A stretch of DNA of 64,000 nt from Algoriphagus sp. (lineage in GTDB: Bacteria > Bacteroidota > Bacteroidia > Cytophagales > Cyclobacteriaceae), in assembly GCA_030729785.1 (NCBI GenBank), contig JANQWS010000090.1:62001-126000 (forward strand). Reading direction: 5' to 3'. Under the pieces are notes generated by a model, which was given only the letters and a program-made list of their open reading frames with translations, was not told the origin of the DNA and ran no database searches. Below, one piece after another: positions 44,636-53,603 of this stretch. Both the position numbers and the translations under genes were made by a program. Positions within the stretch are counted from its first letter, which is position 1. Every line of letters starts with the position of its first letter.

Positions 44636-44765
44636 TCTTACTAGTAGCTTACTATCTGTTTGAATTAATGCGGTCAAATTGTCGACGGGCGATGGCCCTC
44701 GGTACACAGGCGGTCTACTGTCCACAGCACACTTACTTGATCCTCAAACCTTATTTGCATTTAGT
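44636..44765 (+). repeat. Dispersed repeat, copy B, inside the ebo operon
   Basis: Between eboE and eboF. Shares with copy A (37038-37152) the 14-mer TCTTACTAGTAGCT, then a GTCGA block (GTCGACGGGCGATGG), ACAGGCGG, and the ending CCTCAAACCTTATTTGCATTTAGT (two parts; 44742-44765). No ORF is supported within the gap. Confidence 0.65.
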
Positions 44766-44806
44766 CCTAGTGACCAAGAGGATAACCAGAAAATTACCTC
44801 CTTCAT

Positions 44807-46039
44807 TTACAGGAGTTGCTCTTTAACCCATCCCAGCTCTTGTGAAATAGCCTCCCCAAGGGTAAGGTGTGTATCTTCTGGAAGGACCTCCCAAGTGTAG
44901 GTTTCCACTTCAAGGTGATTGGTGATACTTGAATCTGCGTTAACTAATTTCAAAACTTCCACGATATCTTCCTGGGTGGATTGGAAGGTCCCGTAATTAT
45001 CAAGAAAGATCGGTACGTGAAAATGTACTCGCCATTCCAAATCCTTAGTCGAATGAAGCTGAGAGAGGGCTTGAGGTAAGTCTGGATAAGAGATCAATCC
45101 TTTTTCCTTCGTTCGTCCAACCACCTGGTGAAGGTAGGTAATGTCCGCAAATTCCTCCAACCTTTTTTCAATACTGAAGCGCTCGTTTGGGGAATCGGGA
45201 ATCATCAATTTTAGTGCTGCAGAAAGCTGAATTTTTCCAATTCCAATCCCTGCTTTTTTTAACTTTTGAAAAGTGGTCTTGGGATTTTCGTAACCAATAG
45301 CAAAATGACATACGTCGTAGCAAACTTGCAAATGTTCTAGGATCAATCCTTTTGCTTCGCGCCACTTTAAATGACTGATACTATCCTGCGGAAACAGTCG
45401 TTTTGCAAGTATTTTTTTTCCTTTTGCAACCAGCTCTTTTTTAAAATAATGAATCACCTCTTCTGAATTTTCAATTAGCCCATCCGGTTCTGGCTCTAGA
45501 TCTAAGTGAAGAAATTTACCCGTTTCACGACGGAGACGTACCAACTCTTCTACCATATCCATCAGGTGTAGGGTTGCTTTTTCACGGGCTTCTTGTTTCT
45601 CCAGCTCTGAATCAAACCAGTACCTATACGACAAGGGGGAAGTAGAGATTCCTCCATCCATCCCTTCAGGAAGAAGTTGAGCTAAAATCCGAAAACAACG
45701 ACTTGTATACTCCAACCGCTCTTTGGTCGTCCAATCTGGGGCGTGGACCTGTTCCTTTACCTTGGTGCGGTGAAATCCACCATAAGGAAAGCAATTCAAG
45801 GTATAAACGTAAGCATTGCTTCTTTTCAACCATTCCTGAAATTCTTGCATACAACTTGGGCGCTCCAATACTAAAGAAGCCTCATGGGATAGTCTAAGGC
45901 CTATTCCAAATGGCTCGTTGTGGTCTAAGCGCTTCTTAACTTCAGGTATATATATTTTCAGGTTCCAAAAAGTTGCTTCCCAGCTTTCTCCTGCATGGAT
46001 GTTGCTGCAATAGCTTAGATGTAGGTTTTTGATCTTCAT
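44807..46039 (-). CDS. eboE: EboE, TIM-barrel metabolite traffic protein
   Basis: A 410-residue protein matching EboE, a xylose-isomerase-like TIM barrel: HLSYCSNIHAGESWEATF, FGIGLRLSHEASL, YTLNCFPYGGFHRTKVKEQVH, PDWTTKERLEYTSRC, GMDGGISTSPLSYRYW, HLDLEPEPDG, QVCYDVCHFAIGYENP and LEVETYTWEVLP. The Glu/Asp/His residues in the last three are likely metal ligands. ATG 46039 is preceded by GGAGG at ideal spacing; the track's TTG two codons up is rejected. Reaction unknown. Confidence 0.9.
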   Translation of the reverse strand: MKIKNLHLSYCSNIHAGESWEATFWNLKIYIPEVKKRLDHNEPFGIGLRLSHEASLVLERPSCMQEFQEWLKRSNAYVYTLNCFPYGGFHRTKVKEQVHAPDWTTKERLEYTSRCFRILAQLLPEGMDGGISTSPLSYRYWFDSELEKQEAREKATLHLMDMVEELVRLRRETGKFLHLDLEPEPDGLIENSEEVIHYFKKELVAKGKKILAKRLFPQDSISHLKWREAKGLILEHLQVCYDVCHFAIGYENPKTTFQKLKKAGIGIGKIQLSAALKLMIPDSPNERFSIEKRLEEFADITYLHQVVGRTKEKGLISYPDLPQALSQLHSTKDLEWRVHFHVPIFLDNYGTFQSTQEDIVEVLKLVNADSSITNHLEVETYTWEVLPEDTHLTLGEAISQELGWVKEQLL

Positions 46040-46059
46040 AGGCAACCTCCGGCTTGATT

Positions 46060-47205
46060 TTAAATGGTTTTTTGTTCTTCCCAGAATTGTAAAAGTTGTA
46101 GTGCTTTCCCAATCAATTCCGGATCCATTTCATGCACTTCCACTCCTTTTCCTAACTTATCTAGTACCATAATCGTGAGCCTTCCGCCCAAATGCTCCTG
46201 AAATTCCTTAAGCCCCTGAAGCAAGGCCTCCTCATGAAGTTCGGATGCATACAAGGCAAGGCCCAAAGTATGAAACAATTTAAAAATACGAATTAAATCT
46301 GCTTTATCTATTCGTCCCTGCAAATAGGAGTACGCTGAATCCAGGGCTATTCCTATGGCTACCGCTTCTCCATGTCGTATTCGAAAGTCACTTAGTTTCT
46401 CCAATTTGTGCGCTGCCCAATGTCCAAAATCCAAGGGCCTACTTGAGCCAAACTCAAAGGGATCTGCGCCAGCAATATGCGTCATGTGGTGCTGTGCACT
46501 ACGGATAATATGCGTTTTCATGGGTTCCATCTCTCGCCTTGCAAGCGCTGCAGCTTCTTTTTCTAACCACTCAAAAAAATCCAGATCCTTTATCAGTGCT
46601 ACTTTGACTGCCTCCGAAACCCCGGATCTCCAATCTCGGTCTTCCAAACTTTCCAAAAAGGTAAAGTCATTAAGCACCGCAAAGGGAGGGGTAAAGGTCC
46701 CCAGGTAATTTTTCTTTCCGAAAGCATTGATACTATTTTTGACCCCTACAGCAGAATCATTTTGGGATAATACCGTCGTAGGGATACGGACCAGTCGAAT
46801 CCCCCGATGAGAAATCGCTGCTGCAAAGCCCACCATGTCGAGGACTGCCCCACCTCCCAAAGCCACCAGGTAAGAATGACGGTCTATTCCAAAACTGTTG
46901 GTTGCTTCCACTACTTGCTGATAGGCTTCCGGGTTGTTTTTACAGGCTTCACCCCCAGCTACCACCAGCGGCTCGCCTACCAAGGCTAACCGGGAGGATT
47001 GGGCAGCTACATAGACTTTGATTTGGGAAATTAATTCAGGATGATGCGCCACTACGCCTGAATCCAACACAAAAAATACCCGAGCAAGCTGACCTTCTGG
47101 AAAAGTCTCAACAAACAAGGGTTGACTTGTAGCAAACAAATTCTCTGTAAACGCAACCGGATAACGAAAGGGTACCGAGAAAGATTGTTGTAAAATCGTA
47201 AGCAT
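46060..47205 (-). CDS. eboD: EboD, 3-dehydroquinate-synthase-like sugar phosphate cyclase
   Basis: A 381-residue member of the sugar phosphate cyclase family. NAD site VALGGGAVLDMVGFAAA; RIPTTVLSQNDSAVGVKNS; zinc ligands Glu in SGVSEAVKVALI, His in DFGHWAAHKLE and His in RHGEAVAIGIA. It therefore keeps the metal and NAD machinery of AroB-type enzymes, but its place between eboC and eboE marks it as EboD and not the housekeeping aroB. A cyclitol-type product is possible (inference). Confidence 0.92.
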   Translation of the reverse strand: MLTILQQSFSVPFRYPVAFTENLFATSQPLFVETFPEGQLARVFFVLDSGVVAHHPELISQIKVYVAAQSSRLALVGEPLVVAGGEACKNNPEAYQQVVEATNSFGIDRHSYLVALGGGAVLDMVGFAAAISHRGIRLVRIPTTVLSQNDSAVGVKNSINAFGKKNYLGTFTPPFAVLNDFTFLESLEDRDWRSGVSEAVKVALIKDLDFFEWLEKEAAALARREMEPMKTHIIRSAQHHMTHIAGADPFEFGSSRPLDFGHWAAHKLEKLSDFRIRHGEAVAIGIALDSAYSYLQGRIDKADLIRIFKLFHTLGLALYASELHEEALLQGLKEFQEHLGGRLTIMVLDKLGKGVEVHEMDPELIGKALQLLQFWEEQKTI

Positions 47206-47265
47206 TAGGGGAGGGGGTAATTTTTCTACGTAAGCAAGATGTAAAAGAAATTGAATTTTTTTTGC

Positions 47266-48177
47266 TTAGGTTACAGCAAATTTTTTGGCCAAGCTCAAAG
47301 AAATGGGTAGAAGTAGCAAGACAAACAACCCAATAGGCCAACCTGAAAAGGCGGTAGCCAAGGTAGCATTCACCAAAATCAAGGAAAGAACCGCCGCTTT
47401 AACTGACTTGCCGATGTAGCGCGGTTCTTGAGTTCGAATCGCTTTCAAAAGGGGTGGAAATAAACGGTAACCCAAAAATGCTAAAAAGGGCAAAATTTGA
47501 AGGTATCCTGGGCTTTTTTGGTAGGCCAAAAGAAAAAGGGCTACGAAAATAGCCGCATACATCGCTCCTCCGAGGAATAGTGCGCTGCGATTTTTTCCAT
47601 GAACTTCCCCTCTACTAATTAACGTAATGGCTGCCACATAGACTAGTGGAAGTAGCCCTAAGTACCAGTTGCTATCTAGCAAGACCGGCATTACAGCGAT
47701 ACCCAAGAGAAGATTCCCTGTCCGACACAAACCCATATTGATGGGTCCAAAAAAGACCTGATGCTTGCCCCAGTAATCGTACAGCAAGGCACATCCCGCC
47801 ACGCCAATGGCAAGACTTCCAGCAAGCGGGTTGACTTGAAACGCACAGACAATCCCGGCTAAAAGTAGAAGTGAGGCCATTGCAATCGCCCCTTTTTTGG
47901 ATACTCGTCCACTTGGGATCGGGCGCTCGGGACGCTCGATCGCATCCAGCTCTGCATCAGCGATATCATTAAACGCAACCCCTCCACCATACAAGCCAAT
48001 GGTGCTTAGCGAAAGCCAAAGTAGGTTCCACCAGTACGTTTGATCTCCATAAATCCAATTGGTCGCCATCCCATCCCAAGCTCCGGCGATGGCAAAACCT
48101 GCCCAGATATCCGCTATCGCCGTCACCACATTGGCGGGACGAGTGAGTTGGAGATAAGAAAAAAGCTTACTCGCCAT
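47266..48177 (-). CDS. eboC: EboC, UbiA-like membrane protein
   Basis: A 303-residue integral membrane protein of the UbiA prenyltransferase superfamily with about nine hydrophobic segments. Opening YLQLTRPANVVTAIADIWAGF is typical of EboC. The first Asp-rich motif is present (NDIADAELDAIERPERPIPSG); the second is reduced to YDYWGKHQVFFGPINMG, so prenyl transfer activity is uncertain. Starts 3 bases after the eboB stop. Confidence 0.92.
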   Translation of the reverse strand: MASKLFSYLQLTRPANVVTAIADIWAGFAIAGAWDGMATNWIYGDQTYWWNLLWLSLSTIGLYGGGVAFNDIADAELDAIERPERPIPSGRVSKKGAIAMASLLLLAGIVCAFQVNPLAGSLAIGVAGCALLYDYWGKHQVFFGPINMGLCRTGNLLLGIAVMPVLLDSNWYLGLLPLVYVAAITLISRGEVHGKNRSALFLGGAMYAAIFVALFLLAYQKSPGYLQILPFLAFLGYRLFPPLLKAIRTQEPRYIGKSVKAAVLSLILVNATLATAFSGWPIGLFVLLLLPISLSLAKKFAVT

Positions 48178-48180
48178 GGG

Positions 48181-49092
48181 TTAGTTTTCTACGCGGTCAT
48201 CAGGACCCTCCACGCGGGGAACCTGACCGCCACGAAGCACGGAGTTACCTCCCAGTTTTTTGGTTTGATCAATCGGCGCTGCCTTGAGCCAATCATCCTC
48301 ATGCATTTGCCCACTCAAACCAAATACAGTGAGTGCATTTTGGTAGGTCGTCAAGCGAACATGCTCTTCCGGCACCCCCATTTTGCGCATCAAAGCGGCG
48401 GTCTTCGGCACAGCAATTGGATCCGAAATCCCCCAATCTGCCGCAGAGTTCACAATGATTCGCTCGGGACCATACTGCTTGACGATTTCCACCATTCGCT
48501 CAGAACCCATTTTGGTATGTGGATAAATGGTAAATGCTGCCCAAAAGCCCCGATCCAGCACCTCTTTGACTGTTTCCTCGTTGTTGTGATCGACTACCAC
48601 CCAATAAGGGTTCATGCCGTGCTCTACCGCTACATCCATGGAACGGGTCGTGCCCTTCTTTTTATCGCGATGAGGGGTATGGATCAACACAGGCAGCTCT
48701 ACTTCCTTGGCTAGCTCGAGTTGGAGGCGGTAAAAACGATCCTCCGCTTCCGTTTGGTCGTCGTAGCCAATTTCCCCGATCGCGACTACCCCTTCCTTAC
48801 CCGCATAGAGCGGTAGAAGTTCCATCACCTGTTCTGCCAAAGCCACATTATTGGCCTCCTTGGAATTGAGGCCCATGGTGCAGTAGTGGACGATGCCAAA
48901 CTGGCTTGCGCGAAATCTCTCCCAGCCTACTAATGTGGAGAAATAGTCTTTAAAAGAACCCACTTCGGTTCGAGGCTGCCCCAGCCAAAATGCGGGTTCG
49001 ATTGTAGCGACAATTCCCGCTTTGCGCATGGCTTCGTAGTCGTCAGTAGTCCTGGAAACCAGGTGAATATGGGGATCTATGTACATTTCCAT
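48181..49092 (-). CDS. eboB: EboB, TatD-like metal hydrolase
   Basis: A 303-residue TatD-family TIM barrel. Metal ligands are visible in MYIDPHIHL (HxH), IGEIGYD (Glu), VLIHTPH, VVVDHNNEE (His) and VNSAADWG (Asp). In the ebo context it is EboB; the usual DNase role of TatD need not apply. Forty-six bases after eboA and 3 bases before eboC. Confidence 0.9.
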   Translation of the reverse strand: MEMYIDPHIHLVSRTTDDYEAMRKAGIVATIEPAFWLGQPRTEVGSFKDYFSTLVGWERFRASQFGIVHYCTMGLNSKEANNVALAEQVMELLPLYAGKEGVVAIGEIGYDDQTEAEDRFYRLQLELAKEVELPVLIHTPHRDKKKGTTRSMDVAVEHGMNPYWVVVDHNNEETVKEVLDRGFWAAFTIYPHTKMGSERMVEIVKQYGPERIIVNSAADWGISDPIAVPKTAALMRKMGVPEEHVRLTTYQNALTVFGLSGQMHEDDWLKAAPIDQTKKLGGNSVLRGGQVPRVEGPDDRVEN

Positions 49093-49138
49093 GAGTAGAT
49101 GCAGAGGTAAGTGGGTGAATTTAACGGTTGATAAGTGA

Positions 49139-50014
49139 TTAAACTCGATTTTTTTGAAATTCTATTCCTAGGTCTTCCCAGCAGTACGCTTCAGTGGCAC
49201 AGGCTTCCTGAAGCAAGGGATAGGCAGTCAAGAGTTCTAGAGCAGGAGCATAGTCACTCTGGTACGCAGCCAAAGCGCCCGCTTTTTGCTCCGTCCGATC
49301 CGAAGATGCCAGCACCTTTTTCAGATCTTCCAGATACTGGGAACCCATAAATGGGACGAGCAGCCGCCAAACTTCTGGCATCACTGCCCTTCCGGCTGCC
49401 CAACGCTCATGGGCAAAATCGGTGGCCATGGCAGCAAGTGCCGCATTGCGTCGATGGTCTAGGTCTTGGATAAGGTAGAGCGGGCGCTGCATAAAGATGG
49501 CTTTGAGAACCAGCTGGTTCCAGTTGGCCTCAGGGAAATAACGTGCTGGGTAGGGATTGCGCAGCGCAATGGCATCAAAGACCACTGACATATTTGTGCG
49601 GCAGCCTTCAATGGCTCGAGGCAATAGGCCTTCTGCATTGGGCATGAGTGGCAAAGCAGCATATAGGGCCTGTTGTTCGTACATATCTCCTGTTTCAAAG
49701 AGTTGCTGCAGAATGGCCAGCCAAGCTTCATGCTGGAAGGGCAACTGAAGTACTAGATAAATCCGAGCCACTTGAAGACTATCCCAGGCAGTTGGATCTA
49801 CTCCCTCAGGAAGAGATATAGTTGCTCCCTCCGTCCAGGAAACTCCCTCTTTTTTAAAATACCGAGAGGCACGGGAAAAGGCAAGAAAGAAGGGATTCGG
49901 GGAACTGGCGAATTTAATTTTTTCGGCTTGCTCCGCCAACCAAGTGATGGAAGCGGGTTCCGCATTTGCTTCTAAGGTCTTTTTTAATACTTCTTGAATC
50001 GGAGCTGTTGCCAT
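49139..50014 (-). CDS. eboA: EboA domain protein
   Basis: First gene of the ebo operon, 291 residues, mostly alpha-helical and without signal peptide or membrane segment. It resembles EboA (segments LQVARIYLVLQLP, GCRTNMSVVFDAIALRNPYPARYF, WNQLVLKAIFMQRPLY, NAALAAMATDFAHERWAAGR). The molecular function of EboA is not known. The assignment rests on these segments and on its place before eboB-C-D-E-F. The operon promoter should lie in 50015-50100; I found no exact TAnnTTTG element there. Confidence 0.88.
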   Translation of the reverse strand: MATAPIQEVLKKTLEANAEPASITWLAEQAEKIKFASSPNPFFLAFSRASRYFKKEGVSWTEGATISLPEGVDPTAWDSLQVARIYLVLQLPFQHEAWLAILQQLFETGDMYEQQALYAALPLMPNAEGLLPRAIEGCRTNMSVVFDAIALRNPYPARYFPEANWNQLVLKAIFMQRPLYLIQDLDHRRNAALAAMATDFAHERWAAGRAVMPEVWRLLVPFMGSQYLEDLKKVLASSDRTEQKAGALAAYQSDYAPALELLTAYPLLQEACATEAYCWEDLGIEFQKNRV

Positions 50015-50103
50015 GGGGAGATAGATTTACCAAACTTCTATGTAAAGAAACTCGAACCAGAAGAAAAATCCATCCCATTTTAGACAAATGGAGGAAAAAA
50101 AGT

Positions 50104-50262
50104 TGGTCAACAGTCGACGGTTAACAGACGACAGCTCATCGAATCGAACTTCAAGCCTTATTTTCTTTAGTTAGCACTTAAAAAGATGTATTCAGTAACC
50201 ACCCTCCTTATCCCTAAAACCAACTGGCTGTCGACCGTGGACTGTTAGCTGTTGACTGTTTA
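50104..50262. repeat. Dispersed repeat, copy C, with inverted ends
   Basis: In the 315-base divergent gap between eboA and the M28 peptidase. The left part GGTCAACAGTCGACGGTTAAC (two parts) and the right part CTGTCGACCGTGG...GCTGTTGACTG are imperfect inverted repeats. The inside carries CTTCAAGCCTTATTTTCTTT then AGTT (50149-50172), shared with copies A and B. No ORF is supported. Confidence 0.6.
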
Positions 50263-50329
50263 ATTATCCACCAGCGGTTTCAGGAAAATTGAAGTTAATC
50301 CCTAGTTTTAGGAATTAAATACACTTGCT

Positions 50330-51874
50330 ATGAAAATACGTAATAATTGGTACTTAGGTCTTGTGTTTTTTGTTGCTATCCAAGTACAGGCACAAAACCA
50401 AGTCATCGATGCCATTATCAAAGAAGCAACCGAAAACTCTAAACTAGAGGTACTTGCTCATGAAATCATGGATGGAGTAGGTCCTCGCTTGGTCGGCTCC
50501 CCACAGATGCAAAAGGCCCATGACTTGGCCGTCACTACCTACCAGAGTTGGGGCATTCCTGCCCGCAACGAAAAGTGGGGGGAATGGAGAGGCTGGGAAA
50601 GAGGCATCACCCACATCGACTTGATTGCTCCTTGGACCAAGTCTTTGGCCGGTACACAATTGGCCTGGAGCCCATCCTCTCCTCAAGGAGGTGTAAAAGG
50701 AGAGGTAGTGATTCTTCCAGAATTTACCGATTCCCTTGCATTTCAAAAGTGGCTGCCCTCCGTAAAAGGCAAATACGTAATGATTTCCATGCCTCAGCCT
50801 ACTGGACGCCCGGACTACAATTGGGAAGAACATGGAAAACCAGCGTCCATTGAAAAAATGAAGGCCGAGCGGACCTCCCTCAATGCATCCTGGTCCAAGC
50901 GCCTGCAGGCAACAGGGAAAAGCCGCAATCAACTTCCCCTTGCACTGGAAAATGCGGGCGCAGCCGGTATCCTTACCTCGTACTGGTCCAATGGTTTTGG
51001 GGCCAACAAGATTTTCTCTGCCTCCACCAAAAAAGTGCCCACAGTAGATATTTCACTAGAAGACTATGGCCTACTCTATCGTCTGGTAGAAAGCGGCAAG
51101 GCGCCACAGCTACACCTCAATGCGCAGTCCAAAGAAACAGGCATGCAGCCGACCTACAATACCCTAGCCGAAATCAAGGGGACCACAAAAGCAGATGAAT
51201 ACGTGATGCTTTCCGCACACTTTGACTCTTGGGATGGGGGCACAGGTGCTACAGACAACGGCACAGGCACCATCCTGATGATGGAAGTGATGCGTGTGTT
51301 AAAGCAAGTGTATCCCCACCCTAAGCGTACCATCTTAGTTGGGCACTGGGGATCTGAGGAGCAGGGACTAAATGGTTCGCGCGCTTATGTAGAAGACCAT
51401 CCTGAAATGATCGACAAGATTCAAGCCCTATTCAACCAGGACAATGGTACGGGACGTATTGCCAATATCTCTGGTCAAGGCTATGTAGAAAGCTACGAGT
51501 ACTTGGGCCGCTGGCTCAATAAGGTGCCTCGAAACATCACCCAAGACTTAAAAACCGAGTTTCCAGGCAACCCAGGCTCAGGAGGGACAGACCACGTATC
51601 TTTTGTGGCAGCAGGTGTCCCAGCCTTCAACTTGAGTGCCTTGCCATGGAACTATTTCAACTATACCTGGCATACTAATTTGGATACCTACGATAAGATT
51701 GTTTTTGACGACGTGCGCCAAAATGTAATCCTCACTGCCATCTTGGTGTACATGGCCTGCGAAGAAGAAAACATGGTATCACGTGAGCAACGCATTCCAA
51801 TCAACCCAAGAACAGGGGAAGCAACGACTTGGCCTGCCCAGCGATCACCTAACCGAAAAGGAGGGGTAAATTAA
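50330..51874 (+). CDS. Secreted M28 family peptidase
   Basis: A 514-residue exported zinc aminopeptidase-like protein with a signal peptide (NWYLGLVFFVAIQVQAQ). A PA-like insert lies at about 130-280. The di-zinc site is complete: AHFDSWDGG (His, Asp), GATDNGTG (bridging Asp), SEEQGLNGSRAY (catalytic Glu and ligand), NQDNGTG (Asp) and NYTWHTNLDTYDK (His). Probably periplasmic or extracellular peptide degradation. A terminator follows. Confidence 0.92.
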   Translation: MKIRNNWYLGLVFFVAIQVQAQNQVIDAIIKEATENSKLEVLAHEIMDGVGPRLVGSPQMQKAHDLAVTTYQSWGIPARNEKWGEWRGWERGITHIDLIAPWTKSLAGTQLAWSPSSPQGGVKGEVVILPEFTDSLAFQKWLPSVKGKYVMISMPQPTGRPDYNWEEHGKPASIEKMKAERTSLNASWSKRLQATGKSRNQLPLALENAGAAGILTSYWSNGFGANKIFSASTKKVPTVDISLEDYGLLYRLVESGKAPQLHLNAQSKETGMQPTYNTLAEIKGTTKADEYVMLSAHFDSWDGGTGATDNGTGTILMMEVMRVLKQVYPHPKRTILVGHWGSEEQGLNGSRAYVEDHPEMIDKIQALFNQDNGTGRIANISGQGYVESYEYLGRWLNKVPRNITQDLKTEFPGNPGSGGTDHVSFVAAGVPAFNLSALPWNYFNYTWHTNLDTYDKIVFDDVRQNVILTAILVYMACEEENMVSREQRIPINPRTGEATTWPAQRSPNRKGGVN

Positions 51875-51976
51875 AAACGCCCTCTGCTAACCGTCCACAG
51901 TCAACTGCAAATTTCTTGAACATCAATGCTTAATTTTTGTGGTGAAAAGGTAAAAAAGTGGAGAAACATACACAGT

Positions 51977-52015
51977 AAAAAAAAGGCTGTCCTGATCAGG
52001 GACAGCCTTTTTTTG
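51977..52015 (+). terminator. Terminator after the M28 peptidase gene
   Basis: Stem GGCTGTCC / GGACAGCC (51985-52007) with flanking A-run and a TTTTTTT tail; about 110 bases after the peptidase stop. The A-run on the left means it can also work from the minus strand. Confidence 0.85.
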
Positions 52016-52047
52016 TGTTCTTTCTTTATAGGTTTTTCAATTCTTCT

Positions 52048-52189
52048 AAATCCCCCTAGCCCCTTGTAAGGGGGAATCACATCACTGCACCCTTTAAAGA
52101 TTAATTATGGAGTGAAATTTTTGAATTAAAAGTAGTTGGTTGAAAACCTATTTGGGCGACTCCCCCTTCTTAAGGGGGTAAGGGGGATT
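52048..52189. mobile_element. MITE-like element with CCCCCT inverted ends
   Basis: A 142-base non-coding block bounded by about 30-base imperfect inverted repeats: left AAATCCCCCTAGCCCCTTG then TAAGGGGGAA; right, reversed, AATCCCCCTTACCCCCTTAA then GAAGGGGGA. The middle is AT-rich. The arms resemble a short repeat often seen in Bacteroidota genomes. No ORF inside; no clear target duplication noticed. Fills most of the gap between two convergent genes. Confidence 0.55.
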
Positions 52190-52194
52190 CCCTA

Positions 52195-53445
52195 CTAATT
52201 TTTCTGTTGGGGCTTCCCCGACACCCTCCACGTATTTGCCGAATTGTATTTCCCCACCACCAGCACTTTGAAAAAAGGCTTATTTCCCAACTCCCTTGGA
52301 AGCACATACTGCTTTGCACCAGAAGGCACCTCTCCTAACAAAAAATACTCGTCCTGGTCCCCTTCCCTAAAGTGGTCTGTCGGACTCCAGTAGACAGAAA
52401 GGGGTTCGGATTGTATGCCTGGAGTCCAGGTAAGCACTTGGTCCATATCTCTTTCCTTTAGCGTTAAATCACTAAGTGAAAGTGGCCCTATGAGTGGGAC
52501 CCCATCCAATTCGCGTTCCTGGCGCTCCGACACCACCAAATTAAAGAAGCGGATCATCGAAGGAAGCAGATCTACCATGGCGGCCTGCCCCGAATAAAAC
52601 CGTGCATTGAGGTCCTTGGCATTGGTGCTGATCCAGATTTCTCGTTCGGCATCACTTTGACCTCCGTGACCTTTTCCATCAGGTTCCTTACGCCCATGAT
52701 CGGTAGTTATCCACAATTGCCAGTCCTCCCCTTTTTGCTGCCGCTCCTGAACGGCTTGCCAAATCAATCCCACTTGCGCATCGGCTTTTTCGATGGCGGC
52801 ATCGAGTTCGGAACTTCTACCATGCCGATGCCCCATGTCATCCGTGTATTGAAGATATACCCAGGTAAGGTCTGGGCCCTGATTTCTGAGGTAATCCGCT
52901 GCCTCCTCTGCCACGCGTTGGTCAATCCGGTGAATATAGTCCGACTGAGAATCGTGGGGGTAGCGCAGCGTATCCAGTTCCAAGCCATCCAGAGATTGAT
53001 TCAAGCGGAGGAAGTTGGTTTGGGGAAGATTATCTCCCAGAAGCTTGGTCCGGTTGTCCTGCCAGGTGGAAAAAATAGCCACCTTCGCATCGGGACGGAC
53101 TTCTCTTAGGTACCGGAAAATGGTCCAGTACTGGTAGTTGGGGGCTTTGATTCCATTCCCCCAGACTTGGTGTTTGTGTGCCCAAGTGCCTGTTAAAAGT
53201 GTATTGTAGCCGACTGCAGAAATAGTCGGAGATTCGGAGTATCCTCCCGCCAAACCCCCTGTGTAAGCACGCGAATACCCTCCCTGGCTGGCTATTTGAT
53301 CCAAGTTGGGAGTAGCCACCCTTTCCAGGTCTTGGGCAGGAATTCCATCCAAAATGAGAAAGACTATTTTATTCTGTTGAGCAAACGCAGGTTGTCCCCA
53401 GAAAAGCAGGGTGAAAACAAAGAAAAATAAGTATCTGGTTCGCAT
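52195..53445 (-). CDS. Secreted alkaline-phosphatase-family protein
   Basis: A 416-residue exported protein from ATG 53445 (the track starts at a TTG). Signal peptide YLFFFVFTLLFWGQPAFAQ, then the alkaline-phosphatase / type I phosphodiesterase fold: VFLILDGIPAQDL, ATPNLDQIASQGGYSRAYTGG, SPTISAVGYNTLLTGTW (nucleophile Ser/Thr in the first part), YLQYTDDMGHRHGRSS, WITTDHGRKEPDGKGHGG (metal Asp/His). Periplasmic phosphoesterase; substrate unknown. Not related closely to EboF. Confidence 0.88.
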   Translation of the reverse strand: MRTRYLFFFVFTLLFWGQPAFAQQNKIVFLILDGIPAQDLERVATPNLDQIASQGGYSRAYTGGLAGGYSESPTISAVGYNTLLTGTWAHKHQVWGNGIKAPNYQYWTIFRYLREVRPDAKVAIFSTWQDNRTKLLGDNLPQTNFLRLNQSLDGLELDTLRYPHDSQSDYIHRIDQRVAEEAADYLRNQGPDLTWVYLQYTDDMGHRHGRSSELDAAIEKADAQVGLIWQAVQERQQKGEDWQLWITTDHGRKEPDGKGHGGQSDAEREIWISTNAKDLNARFYSGQAAMVDLLPSMIRFFNLVVSERQERELDGVPLIGPLSLSDLTLKERDMDQVLTWTPGIQSEPLSVYWSPTDHFREGDQDEYFLLGEVPSGAKQYVLPRELGNKPFFKVLVVGKYNSANTWRVSGKPQQKN

Positions 53446-53603
53446 TTGTTTAGTCGTCAAGTTGATGATCCGCTTTTTTTACCAGTAACACAAAGAAAAA
53501 CAAGGGTTGAAGTTCATGGAGATTGGCTGTGGACTATGGATATCCTTTGAACCAAGGTCTGTCGTCCCTTTTTTTAATTTTTAGCAATAGCCGCAAGCCC
53601 CCA

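Noticed and set aside
46060-47205. Housekeeping aroB
   Set aside because: It sits between eboC and eboE in an intact ebo operon and is best read as EboD, although the active-site residues are conserved.
48040-48714. 224-aa plus-strand ORF across eboB/eboC
   Set aside because: Antisense shadow of two well-supported ebo genes; low-quality, His/Cys-rich translation.
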